Shown here one piece after another: positions 43,166-52,528 of a stretch of 64,000 nucleotides of DNA. This DNA comes from Corynebacterium sp. Its GTDB lineage: Bacteria > Actinomycetota > Actinomycetes > Mycobacteriales > Mycobacteriaceae. Under the pieces are notes generated by a model, which worked only from the letters and a program-made list of their open reading frames with translations, was not told the DNA's origin and made no database searches. The position numbers were made by a program, and so were the translations under genes. The stretch lies in assembly GCF_030538285.1 (NCBI RefSeq), contig NZ_JAUNUG010000009.1, positions 1 to 64,000 of the forward strand. Reading direction: 5' to 3'. The first letter of the stretch is position 1; each line of letters begins with the position of its first letter.

Positions 43166-44674
43166 ATGACGGCTTCGCATCCGAAACAATATGTCGCGGC
43201 GATTGATCAGGGCACCACGTCCACCCGTTGCGTCATCATCGACGAGTCTGGCCAGGTCGTTTCCTCCGGCCAGTATGAGCACCGGCAGATCATGCCGCGT
43301 CAGGGCTGGGTTGAGCACGATGCTCTGGAGATCTGGGCGAATACCCGCCGGGCTGTGTCCAGCGCGATGGTGGACATTGACGTGTCCCCGGACCGCATCG
43401 CCGCCCTCGGTGTCACCAATCAGCGGGAGACCGCCGTGGTGTGGGAGGCCGCGACGGGTAAGCCGATTCATAATGCCATCGTGTGGCAGGACACTCGCAC
43501 CGCTGGCATCGCCGGGGAGGATCCGCGTCGTTGGCTTGATCGCACTGGTTTGCTGGCGAACTCTTATCCGGCGGGTCCGAAGATCGCCTGGATCCTCGAC
43601 AATGTCGATGGTGCCCGGGAGCGCGCGGAGGCCGGGGAGCTGTTGGCCGGCACTATCGATACGTGGCTGTTGTGGAACCTCACCGGCGGCGCCCGGGGTG
43701 ACGATGGCCGACCCGCAGTCCACGCCACTGACGTCACCAACGCCTCCCGTACCCTGCTCATGGATCTGCGCACCTGCCAGTGGGATGAGGAACTCTGCGC
43801 CGAGATCGGGGTGCCGCTGCAGGTGCTGCCGGAGATTCGCCCGTCGCTAAGCCAGTTCGGTGCGGTCCGTCGCCGCGGCACCCTCGCCGGGGTACCCATC
43901 ACCGGTGTCCTCGGCGACCAGCAGTCGGCCATGTTCGGCCAGGGGTGCTTTGAAGTCGGCGATGCCAAAAACACCTACGGCACTGGCTTGTTCCTGCTGC
44001 TCAACACTGGTGAGAAGCCGCAGTTCTCTGACCATGGTCTCCTGTCGACCGTTCTCTATCAGCAGGAAGGCGAATCCCCGGTGTATGCCCTGGAGGGTTC
44101 GGTGGCGGTCGGTGGTTCGCTGGTGCAGTGGCTGCGGGACCAGCTGGGGATCATCCGCTCCGCCGAGGAAGTGGAGCGGATCGCCGCCGACGACAACGGA
44201 GGGGTGTTCATCGTCCCGGCGTTCTCGGGGTTGTTCGCCCCGCGGTGGCGTCCGGATGCGCGCGGTGTCATCGTCGGTCTCACCCGCTTCGCCGACCGCA
44301 CCCATATCGCCCGCGCCGCCCTGGAAGCCACCGCGCTGCAGAGCCGTGAGGTCGTCGAGGCGATGGTCGCCGATTCCGGCATCGAGCTGAACAGCCTGCG
44401 GGTGGATGGCGGCATGACCGCGAACGATACCCTCATGCAGCTACAGGCTGACATCCTCGGCGCCGAGGTTGTGCGCCCCAGCAACATTGAGACCACCGCA
44501 CTCGGGGCGGCTTTCGCCGCGGGCATCGGCGCCGGGTACTGGTCCGGCTTGAAGGAGGTCCGCTCCCTACAGACCCCCGATCAGGCATGGGAGCCGCAAT
44601 GGTCGGCGCAGCGCCGGGACGAGTTGGTCGGGGAGTGGAATCGGGCGGTGGAAAGGTCACTGGACTGGGATTAG
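43166..44674 (+). CDS. glpK: Glycerol kinase
   Basis: A 502-residue FGGY kinase that phosphorylates glycerol to glycerol-3-phosphate. Typical stretches: [14 protein letters not shown] at the start, [34 protein letters not shown], and [15 protein letters not shown] near the end. TAGGAT (43154-43159), within the end of the HAD gene, is six bases before ATG 43166, giving a separate leaderless transcript. Its TAG stop overlaps the TAA of the opposing HNH gene (TTAG). No glycerol facilitator is adjacent. Confidence 0.95.
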   Translation: MTASHPKQYVAAIDQGTTSTRCVIIDESGQVVSSGQYEHRQIMPRQGWVEHDALEIWANTRRAVSSAMVDIDVSPDRIAALGVTNQRETAVVWEAATGKPIHNAIVWQDTRTAGIAGEDPRRWLDRTGLLANSYPAGPKIAWILDNVDGARERAEAGELLAGTIDTWLLWNLTGGARGDDGRPAVHATDVTNASRTLLMDLRTCQWDEELCAEIGVPLQVLPEIRPSLSQFGAVRRRGTLAGVPITGVLGDQQSAMFGQGCFEVGDAKNTYGTGLFLLLNTGEKPQFSDHGLLSTVLYQQEGESPVYALEGSVAVGGSLVQWLRDQLGIIRSAEEVERIAADDNGGVFIVPAFSGLFAPRWRPDARGVIVGLTRFADRTHIARAALEATALQSREVVEAMVADSGIELNSLRVDGGMTANDTLMQLQADILGAEVVRPSNIETTALGAAFAAGIGAGYWSGLKEVRSLQTPDQAWEPQWSAQRRDELVGEWNRAVERSLDWD

Positions 44675-46047
44675 GCCTCGACGTAGGTGGGTGGAACATC
44701 GGGTGGTTTGCGCCAGGGTAGGTAGTGGCGGGGTTCGGTGGGCTCTGGTGGGGCCTCGATAATGCCGCGGTAGGCGTTGTATCTCTCGGCGGCGGCTTGC
44801 GCCGCGAGGCGTTCCCGGCGGCGCAGGCGCCGCTGGTGGAAGGTCTGCACCCAGCGCTTCTGTTTCGGGGCCAGCGGCCCGGTGGCCTCATCGACCACCC
44901 AGCTGCCATCGGGAAGGAACCAGTACACATCCCCGGTGGGGTGATCGATGAGGTAGAAGATCTGCCGGTCAGTCTTCCGGTTGTGGTGATGCCGACACAG
45001 CATGATCATGTTCGCTGCGGTAGTCGGCCCGCCGTCTGCGTGATTGATCCGGTGGTCAGCATCGCAGGCCACGGCCTTGCGGTTGCAGCCCGGCCAGCGG
45101 CAGATCCAATCACGCCCGATGAGCAGCGCCCGGATTGCCGGGGTGGTCTCATAGGATAAGGTAGCCAGGTCCTGGGCCTCATCCATGTCCCGGGTCTTGG
45201 TGAGAAACTCCTCCAGGATGGCCGTCGATTCGCGGGTGAGGATCCCACGATCAGCGTGGAAGGCAGGGGCATCGGGGACATCGGAGGCCCGGTAGATGTT
45301 GGTGATCACCGTGGAGGTGATCTGGCCCAGGATGAGTCCGACCATGGCGTTGGCCTGGGAGCATTCCTGCTCAGCGGCGGCCTTTTTCACCGCATCCGCG
45401 ATGAGGGTGCCGGTGGCCTGGTCGACGGTGAGATCAAACCGCACCTGCCCATCGGCCAGGTCTTCGACCTGCAAAAGATTGATCTGATCCTCGACCGGGG
45501 GCAGGGAGGAAAGCAGCTCACCGGGATTCTCGCACGGTGTAGGACCATCCTCGGGTGCCGGTACCTCTGGGTCAGGGATTGCGGCGTCCTCCAAGCTGAG
45601 GATGGTGGCCTTGACGGTCTTTCTGATCGTCGAGTTCGACGGGGTCAACTGGCGGGGACGCGAAGGGGTGAAGCGATCCATGAGGTCATCATCGAGGGCC
45701 TCCCAGAAGAAGTCATCGTCCTGGATTGCCACCGGCGCTTCACACACGGCACTTTCGATGGCGGAGAGCTGGTTCATATCCAGCAACCAGGTCTCCTCCA
45801 CCATGGCCTTGACCTTGGGGAGGCGATCGAGGCACTCCAGGGCGTCGAGAAAGCGGGCCTGTCGGTGTTTCGGCTCACCGAGTTCGCTGTAGAGCACGGT
45901 GGAGAGCATCGTCCAGTCTTCATGGCTGAGGACATCAGTGATCGGCAGGGCTGAACGCCACATCTCATATTCGGCCCGCACCTTGGCGATCCGGTACGAG
46001 TAATGGAAGTTCTTCTCGTCCAGTACCGCCCAGGATGGCTTCGTCAT
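44671..46047 (-). CDS. DUF222-type HNH endonuclease protein
   Basis: A 458-residue protein of the actinobacterial 13E12/DUF222 family: a long helical N-terminal part and a C-terminal HNH nuclease domain. The zinc and HNH residues are [20 protein letters not shown] and [15 protein letters not shown] 46047 follows a GGGAGGGGGTGAG ribosome site. The family is repeated many times in actinobacterial genomes and behaves like a mobile or selfish gene, though no flanking repeat is seen here. Biological role unknown. Confidence 0.85.
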   Translation of the reverse strand: MTKPSWAVLDEKNFHYSYRIAKVRAEYEMWRSALPITDVLSHEDWTMLSTVLYSELGEPKHRQARFLDALECLDRLPKVKAMVEETWLLDMNQLSAIESAVCEAPVAIQDDDFFWEALDDDLMDRFTPSRPRQLTPSNSTIRKTVKATILSLEDAAIPDPEVPAPEDGPTPCENPGELLSSLPPVEDQINLLQVEDLADGQVRFDLTVDQATGTLIADAVKKAAAEQECSQANAMVGLILGQITSTVITNIYRASDVPDAPAFHADRGILTRESTAILEEFLTKTRDMDEAQDLATLSYETTPAIRALLIGRDWICRWPGCNRKAVACDADHRINHADGGPTTAANMIMLCRHHHNRKTDRQIFYLIDHPTGDVYWFLPDGSWVVDEATGPLAPKQKRWVQTFHQRRLRRRERLAAQAAAERYNAYRGIIEAPPEPTEPRHYLPWRKPPDVPPTYVEA

Positions 46048-46172
46048 GGGTCTCACCCCCTCCCGATCTAGTGTTCGATTATCCGTTCGAAACACACCTT
46101 AAACGACGCCTCGGACATGGGGGTGATTAACGGGGGTGAATTCCTGCAAAAGTGCAGGTAGCGGCAACGCAA

Positions 46173-46204
46173 AGCGGCCCCCGACAGTGAAGTCGAGGGC
46201 CGCT
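46173..46204. terminator. Hairpin downstream of the PGRP gene
   Basis: AGCGGCCC (46173-46180) pairs with GGGCCGCT (46197-46204). Eight bases further, the motif variant GCGTCGATTAG (46212-46222) overlaps the PGRP stop codon. No T-run, so a terminator role is likely but not certain. Confidence 0.6.
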
Positions 46205-46218
46205 GAAGGGGGCGTCGA

Positions 46219-48183
46219 TTAGCTCAGTTTGACGTCGACGTTGCCGTCGGCGGGATTGAAGGTGATGTAGCCACCCTCGAAGTCGACGCGGATGAGGTCG
46301 CCCTCGTTGTACTGCTCGTTGAGCGGCATGCCGAGCGGGCCCAAGTCGAAGCCCTGCGCGGCCCACAGGTCGCCGATCACACCCCAGAGAGCGCGGGCCT
46401 CGGGGGCGTCCTGTTCGTCGATGATGATGCCGTTATCAAACAGGGCGTAGGTGGTGCCGGTGGTATTGATGCCGCCGCGCGGATCGCCGAGAACCGCACC
46501 ATAATTGCCGCCCACGCGGTCCACGGCCTGGGTGATCTTCGGGTCGCTGGCGAGGGTCGAGACGACGTCAAGAACGGGCTTGAGGTCCTCGAGTTTGACG
46601 TTGTCCAGGATCTGGACATCGCCAACCTGCTGGGTACCGCCCGGGAGAGATCCGTTAGAAGCCAGGAAGGCCACGGCCAGGCCAGCGAGGGTGCCGGCGA
46701 TGGTGAGCAGGGCGGTAGTGTCGCCACCCGCGGCACTGCTCAGCGTGTTCACGGCCGGGTTGGACGGTGCCGGCTCGCGGTTGACCGGCGGATTCGGACG
46801 CGGCTGCGTGGTGGTCGGCGGGGTGGTCTGGGTGGTTGTCGGGGAGGTCGTCGGGGTGTTGTCCGTCAGTCCTCCGGAACGCATCTGCTCGGCCTTCTTT
46901 GCGGCGATGCTGCGGATGGTGCCCATCTGCGCGTAGCCGTACTGGCCGGGGCAGGCGTTGACGTGGGCATCGCGGTGCGCGAAGACGTTCGACAAGGTCA
47001 TGGGGACGCCGCCGGTGTGCCTGGAGCCGGGGAAGCTCAGCGGGGTGTAGGAGGCGGAGCCCTGCGGATTGAAGCCTGCGAGAGCGGCCTTCCAGCCGAT
47101 CATCTCACCAACGGACTGGATCATCGCCGGGGTGGTGGGGACAACATCGTAGTTGCCCATCATGGAGATGCCGAAGGTGCCATGGTTGAAACCGCCGACA
47201 TGTGCGCCCTGGACGTTCTTGTCCAGCCCGCCAGCGCGGCCTTCGTAGATGGTGCCGAACTTATCGACGACCGCGTTGTACCCGATGTCACACCAGCCCA
47301 GACTGTTGGCGTGGTAGTTGTACATTCCGCGCATGATGCTGGCGGACTGGGCCCGGGTGTAGTTATTGGAGCCGGCGGTGTGGTGCACCGCGGCGGCCTG
47401 CAGCTTGGGGTCGACGGTGACGCGGCAGCGGTTGCCGGACGGCGCGCCCCAGCCGGCGCGGGAAACCACCTTGGGCATGCCGCGGGTGATGGAGTCGGTG
47501 GCCAGTGCGATGCCACCCTCGGCGGCGTTGCCGTCGATGAAGACCACATCGAGGTCCTCGGGTGCGGCGACGTCGGCGACGGGCTGGATGTCGCCGTAGT
47601 TGGTCGGCAGCGGGGCGAGGCCGGCGGAGACCGGGACCTCGACAGCCGGAACATCAACAGCCGCCTCCTCGGCGATGTTGATGTCCACCTCCGGCTCCTC
47701 CGGGGCGCCCAGGATGTCGACGCCGGTGATGGAGACCTGGACCTTGTTGGTGGGCTCGACGTAGAGGAGCTCGGTGCCGTTCTCGCCGTTGGGGCCGAGC
47801 TGGCCGATGGCCTCGGCGTCCCACCACGGGCCCCAGGAGCCGTCGGGCATTTCGGCGCGGACGAAGGCGGCGAGGTCGCGGTGATCGGTCCAGGTCAGGG
47901 CGAACATGGTGAACTGCTCGTCGCGGGTGAACTCCTTGACCGTGCGCGGGCCGGGGATGCCGGACTGGGCGGCGATGGCGGCGTCGTCGATAAGCACGTT
48001 GTCGCCGGAGGCGAAGGAATCGGTGGCCTGGAAGACCTCGACGGGGCCGGTGCCGGCGTCCTGGGTCTGGAGGATCTGGTTTCCGCCGAATGCGGCGGAG
48101 ACGATGAGGGCAAGGGACAGGACTACGGCCAACGTCGGGTTGACGCTGGTCTGCCCTGTGGCGATACGGCGTCGCTGCTGCAC
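46219..48183 (-). CDS. Exported PGRP/amidase_2 domain protein with LGFP repeat
   Basis: A 654-residue exported protein. A hydrophobic helix near residues 18-38 anchors it or serves as signal. Around residues 215-390 lies a peptidoglycan-recognition/N-acetylmuramoyl-L-alanine amidase domain (RAGWGAPSGNRC, AAVHHTAGSNNYTR, IYEGRAGGLDKN). A Thr/Pro-rich linker follows, then an LGFP-like wall-binding repeat at the end. GTG 48183 has GGGAG 11 bases upstream; ATG 48276 is less likely. Mycobacteria also have a PGRP gene beside glf. It may trim peptidoglycan or attach to arabinogalactan. Confidence 0.82.
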   Translation of the reverse strand: MQQRRRIATGQTSVNPTLAVVLSLALIVSAAFGGNQILQTQDAGTGPVEVFQATDSFASGDNVLIDDAAIAAQSGIPGPRTVKEFTRDEQFTMFALTWTDHRDLAAFVRAEMPDGSWGPWWDAEAIGQLGPNGENGTELLYVEPTNKVQVSITGVDILGAPEEPEVDINIAEEAAVDVPAVEVPVSAGLAPLPTNYGDIQPVADVAAPEDLDVVFIDGNAAEGGIALATDSITRGMPKVVSRAGWGAPSGNRCRVTVDPKLQAAAVHHTAGSNNYTRAQSASIMRGMYNYHANSLGWCDIGYNAVVDKFGTIYEGRAGGLDKNVQGAHVGGFNHGTFGISMMGNYDVVPTTPAMIQSVGEMIGWKAALAGFNPQGSASYTPLSFPGSRHTGGVPMTLSNVFAHRDAHVNACPGQYGYAQMGTIRSIAAKKAEQMRSGGLTDNTPTTSPTTTQTTPPTTTQPRPNPPVNREPAPSNPAVNTLSSAAGGDTTALLTIAGTLAGLAVAFLASNGSLPGGTQQVGDVQILDNVKLEDLKPVLDVVSTLASDPKITQAVDRVGGNYGAVLGDPRGGINTTGTTYALFDNGIIIDEQDAPEARALWGVIGDLWAAQGFDLGPLGMPLNEQYNEGDLIRVDFEGGYITFNPADGNVDVKLS

Positions 48184-48299
48184 GGTGGGGACTCCCTGGT
48201 TTGTTGCGCAAAAAATAACGGATACAGGTGTGACGTAAAGGTCACCAGTGAACTCTAGTACACATCTGCGCCCCATGATACTGGTGTGACAAGAATTAA

Positions 48300-49568
<1,269 letters not shown>

Positions 49569-49593
49569 TTGTGCGGCGGGGCCCCGCGGGAGT

Positions 49594-49613
49594 AAAGTTA
49601 ACTCTAGGTTAAC
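49594..49613 (+). promoter_or_regulatory. Operator-like box upstream of the first ArsC-like gene
   Basis: AAAGTTAACTCTAGGTTAAC contains two GTTAAC palindromes 11 bases apart, 49 bases before the start. An 18/20 match occurs at 50330 and a weaker one at 50428, both before the second paralog. Confidence 0.55.
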
Positions 49614-49661
49614 AACGAGGAAACGCCAGGTGTTTCCAGCCCGACTGAAAGGCCCCTGATC

Positions 49662-50276
49662 ATGGACCGTTACGCCATCGTCCGCGAGGATATGCACCGC
49701 CGGTACGGGCAGTACTTCTACGCCCGCACCATCGACGAGCTCCTTGACGAGAAGATCGCCGCCGCCGAGGCCAACGCCAAGATCGACACGTTCCTCCCTG
49801 TCATCGTTGAGCGCGAGGTCTCCGAGATCCTCGAAGAGCGCGCCGAGGCCAAGGGTCGCAGTGGCACCGCCCGCCCAGAGGTGCTCTTCGTCTGTGAGCG
49901 CAACGCTGGCCGCTCCCAGCTGGCTGCCGCCATCACCGCCCAGGCAGTGGGCGACCGCGTTTTCGTGCGCTCCGTCGGCCTGAATCCCGTGGGTGGCATT
50001 GACCCGCAGGTCATCGAGGTGCTCCAGGAGCGCGGCATCCCCACTGGTCACCTGTACCAGAAGGAGATCGTGCCCCGCACGGTGCACCGCGCGAGCGTCG
50101 TGGTGCTGCTGGGCGTCGACGAGGTCCCGGGCATCCCCGCGGACCGCATCGAGCGCTGGGACATCGCCGACCCGGCCGGTCAGCCCATCGAGAAGGTCCG
50201 CGAGATCGCCGATGACATCGAGGCGCATGTCAAGGAGCTGTTGGTGGAGCTCGGCAAGGCTGATTACGCCGCCTAG
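49662..50276 (+). CDS. ArsC-like low-molecular-weight phosphatase with N-terminal helical domain
   Basis: A 204-residue protein. Residues 1-70 form a three-helix bundle domain as in mycobacterial and corynebacterial arsenate-reductase-like proteins. From residue 73 comes the LMW-phosphatase/ArsC fold with the P-loop VCERNAGRS (nucleophile Cys78, CX5R) and the acid Asp170 in WDIADPAG. It could be a mycothiol-dependent arsenate reductase or a tyrosine phosphatase; no ars transporter or ArsR gene is nearby. GAAAGG precedes ATG 49662. A paralog follows. Confidence 0.83.
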   Translation: MDRYAIVREDMHRRYGQYFYARTIDELLDEKIAAAEANAKIDTFLPVIVEREVSEILEERAEAKGRSGTARPEVLFVCERNAGRSQLAAAITAQAVGDRVFVRSVGLNPVGGIDPQVIEVLQERGIPTGHLYQKEIVPRTVHRASVVVLLGVDEVPGIPADRIERWDIADPAGQPIEKVREIADDIEAHVKELLVELGKADYAA

Positions 50277-50289
50277 AAAGATGCTTTTC

Positions 50290-50314
50290 GACGCCCCCTC
50301 GTGGGGCGTTTTTC
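50290..50314 (+). terminator. Rho-independent terminator
   Basis: ACGCCCC (50291-50297) and GGGGCGT (50303-50309), then TTTTT. It separates the two ArsC-like genes into independent transcripts. Confidence 0.9.
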
Positions 50315-50329
50315 CATTGTTCCCGGCTT

Positions 50330-50349
50330 AAAGTTAACTCTGGGTAAAC
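50330..50349 (+). promoter_or_regulatory. Operator-like box, distal copy before the second paralog
   Basis: AAAGTTAACTCTGGGTAAAC matches the box at 49594 in 18 of 20 positions. It lies 118 bases upstream of ATG 50468. Confidence 0.55.
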
Positions 50350-50427
50350 ACCTTTGACCTGCGGGTTTGGGAAATCTAACGCCAAAGTCCCTGCGCGCCT
50401 ACTTGCGTGTTCACCTTCTGTTCACTT

Positions 50428-50447
50428 AAGGTTAACGCTAAGTGAAC
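50428..50447 (+). promoter_or_regulatory. Operator-like box, proximal copy before the second paralog
   Basis: AAGGTTAACGCTAAGTGAAC matches the first box in about 15 of 20 positions and sits 20 bases before ATG 50468, where a promoter or operator is expected. Two GTTCAC strings at 50409-50425 may extend it. Confidence 0.45.
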
Positions 50448-50467
50448 AACACGAAAGGGTCAGAACA

Positions 50468-51091
50468 ATGCAGAACTTCCAGTCCGTCCGCGAGGATCTC
50501 TACACCCGCTTCGGCCACCGCGCCGATTCCGCCGTCATCGACGAGATCCTCGATTCCGTCATCGACGAGCACGTCGCCACCGCGCGTCTCGCCGACTTCC
50601 TCCCCGTCCTCGTCCACCGCGAGGCCGCCGGCCGCATCGAGGACCACTTGTGGACTCACGGTGATGTCGGCACGCCGCGCAAGAGAATTCTCTTCGCCAG
50701 CCGCACCAACGCCGCCCGCGCCGTGCTGGCCGCCTCCCTGGCCCGTCACATGAGCGATCGCGGTGTGGTCGCCACCATTGCCGACACCCACCCCGAGAAC
50801 CGTGAGGATGCCCTCATCGAGTGGGTCATGGATGAGCGCGGCCTGGCCGCCGACGGCGTCACCTACCGCGCGCCCCACCGCACCCTGTCCGCCTCCGATG
50901 TGGTCGTCTACCTCGACGCCGAGGAGCCGCACGACCTGCCGGGACGCACCTACGTGCAGTGGAACATCCCTACCACCGACGGCCTGGGCATCGAGCAGAT
51001 CCGCACCTTCGCCGACAACCTGGAATCCCGCGTCGGTGAGCTGCTCACCGCACTCGGTGTGCCGACCCGCTCCCGCGAACTGGCCGCCTAG
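50468..51091 (+). CDS. Catalytically dead ArsC-like paralog
   Basis: A 207-residue protein aligned end to end with its neighbour at 49662, including the helical domain (VREDLYTRFG versus VREDMHRRYG). Its P-loop reads FASRTNAAR: the nucleophile Cys78 is Ser78. The acid Asp170 is Thr170 (WNIPTTDG). Both catalytic residues are therefore lost, while the frame is intact and codon use is normal, so it is a pseudoenzyme and not a decayed gene. GAAAGGG precedes ATG 50468. Its stop shares CTAG with the opposing gene. Confidence 0.85.
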   Translation: MQNFQSVREDLYTRFGHRADSAVIDEILDSVIDEHVATARLADFLPVLVHREAAGRIEDHLWTHGDVGTPRKRILFASRTNAARAVLAASLARHMSDRGVVATIADTHPENREDALIEWVMDERGLAADGVTYRAPHRTLSASDVVVYLDAEEPHDLPGRTYVQWNIPTTDGLGIEQIRTFADNLESRVGELLTALGVPTRSRELAA

Positions 51092-52452
51092 AAACCACGG
51101 GAGGCTCCCCCGCCGGAGAACCCGCCCGAAGAATATCCGGTCGTAGCCGAGGATGATGCCGACTGGGACGCCTGCACATCGGCCGTGTGCCAGGTGTGAA
51201 TGATGCCGTAGGGGACGTAGTTCCCGTAGCCGTAACCGGGGCGCCAGGTGCTGTCCCAAAGTGCGGGGGCGTGGTGTTTGTCGCTCATCTTCACCTTGGA
51301 ATCCGCGTAGAGCTTCTGCTGGGCCGCCTCCATGATGATGCGCTGCTCCGTGATGAGATCGGCGAAGTGATCCATGAACGCCGGATCCGTGAGCCGATCG
51401 CGAAGGGCGAGGACGCGGACGTCGATACGCTCGAGGCGGGCCTGTAACTCGGCGTCGTCGAGGGCGATTCCGGCGGCGAGGATATCCTCATGCATCTCGG
51501 TGAGCTCACGGCGCCGGATGTCGGCGTCACCGTGCTCCATTCGCGCCAGCGTCTCGATATTCTCCTCCGCAGCTTTCATCCTGGTGACCTGCTCGTGTGC
51601 GGTAGCCAGCGCCTTATGGCGTTTCCTGAACTCCTGATCCGGTGAATCCACCGTGAGCCCGTCAAGCTGGTCGAAGGTCTCGTTGAGGCCGAGGAATCCG
51701 CTCTTGACCTCCTCCCACTGGCCGCGCAGTTGATCATTGGCCAGGGGAGAGGTGAGCGAATGGGCGCGGACATCAATGGCCTGCAGTTCCTGCGCAACCC
51801 GCCCATAGTCCCGCTGGATGACGTCGAATTGCTCACGGGCCTTGCGGGCCTGGGAACGGCGCGTAGCGATGACCGCCCATGCGGCGGCCCCCAGACCCAC
51901 TACCGCGCCACCGAGTCCGAAGACCCAGCCCACCCAGGCCGGGAACTCGGAACTCTCCCGCACTGCTGTCGGGTCGGCCACGGCACGGGCTCCCTCGAGC
52001 ATGCCAGCCGCCCAATTGCCGTCGCGGAGCGGCTGCTCCATGCGGTCGAGGATGCCATCCTGGCGGCCGGTGGAGTAGAAGCTGATGGCATCGCACACGT
52101 CATCGCCGCAGTACACGCCCATACGGCGCGGGTCGAGGCCAACCGCGATAATGAGCGCGCCGGGCGCGAACTTGTCACCCTCGGCAGAGATCAGGTCGGG
52201 ACGGGAGTCCTCCCCGAAGTAGCGGACGGTGTCGTTGAGGTTGTCGTCATTCTCGGGAAACAGAATGTAGGTGACGTCGGTGACCTCGGCCGGCAGCTCA
52301 ATGCCCGGGGTGCGGTCGCGGAGGAGCTCCTCATCGGCAGCCGAGAGCTCTTCGGCGAGGTCAAGGACCTCGACCCGTTCGGCGGCGGAAGCGGCCGGGG
52401 CGAGCCCGAGGAGACCGATTCCGAGGAGGAGCGCGATGAGGAGGGATCTCAT
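51088..52452 (-). CDS. Exported DUF5129/TPM-type membrane protein
   Basis: A 454-residue protein: signal peptide (1-23), an extracellular TPM-like domain (about 25-155), one membrane helix (about 170-195), then a long cytoplasmic helical, coiled-coil-like region. It ends with a Ser/Gly-rich tail (GYSSGGFSGGGASRGF) as in YgcG/TPM proteins. ATG 52452 has TATCCT seven bases upstream, implying a leaderless mRNA. TPM-domain proteins have been linked to photosystem repair or phosphatase activity elsewhere; the role here is unknown. Confidence 0.75.
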   Translation of the reverse strand: MRSLLIALLLGIGLLGLAPAASAAERVEVLDLAEELSAADEELLRDRTPGIELPAEVTDVTYILFPENDDNLNDTVRYFGEDSRPDLISAEGDKFAPGALIIAVGLDPRRMGVYCGDDVCDAISFYSTGRQDGILDRMEQPLRDGNWAAGMLEGARAVADPTAVRESSEFPAWVGWVFGLGGAVVGLGAAAWAVIATRRSQARKAREQFDVIQRDYGRVAQELQAIDVRAHSLTSPLANDQLRGQWEEVKSGFLGLNETFDQLDGLTVDSPDQEFRKRHKALATAHEQVTRMKAAEENIETLARMEHGDADIRRRELTEMHEDILAAGIALDDAELQARLERIDVRVLALRDRLTDPAFMDHFADLITEQRIIMEAAQQKLYADSKVKMSDKHHAPALWDSTWRPGYGYGNYVPYGIIHTWHTADVQASQSASSSATTGYSSGGFSGGGASRGF

Positions 52453-52528
52453 GGCGCCCAGGATAAGCGTTTGTTATCGGTGAGTGGGGCCCAGATTCCG
52501 CCCGCGGGGCACTACCCTTGTTCCGGAG

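Noticed and set aside
44671-46047. The HNH protein as a homing or mobile element in this window
   Set aside because: The family is spread widely in actinobacteria, but no terminal repeats, target duplication or disrupted host gene was seen here.
46048-46218. A GTTCGAAAC-like string near 46078, suggestive of a tRNA T-loop
   Set aside because: No cloverleaf, acceptor stem or anticodon arm could be built around it.
49594-49613. DtxR/iron box upstream of the ArsC-like gene
   Set aside because: The site lacks the TTAGGTTAGSCTAACCTAA pattern; only the short GTTAA string is shared.
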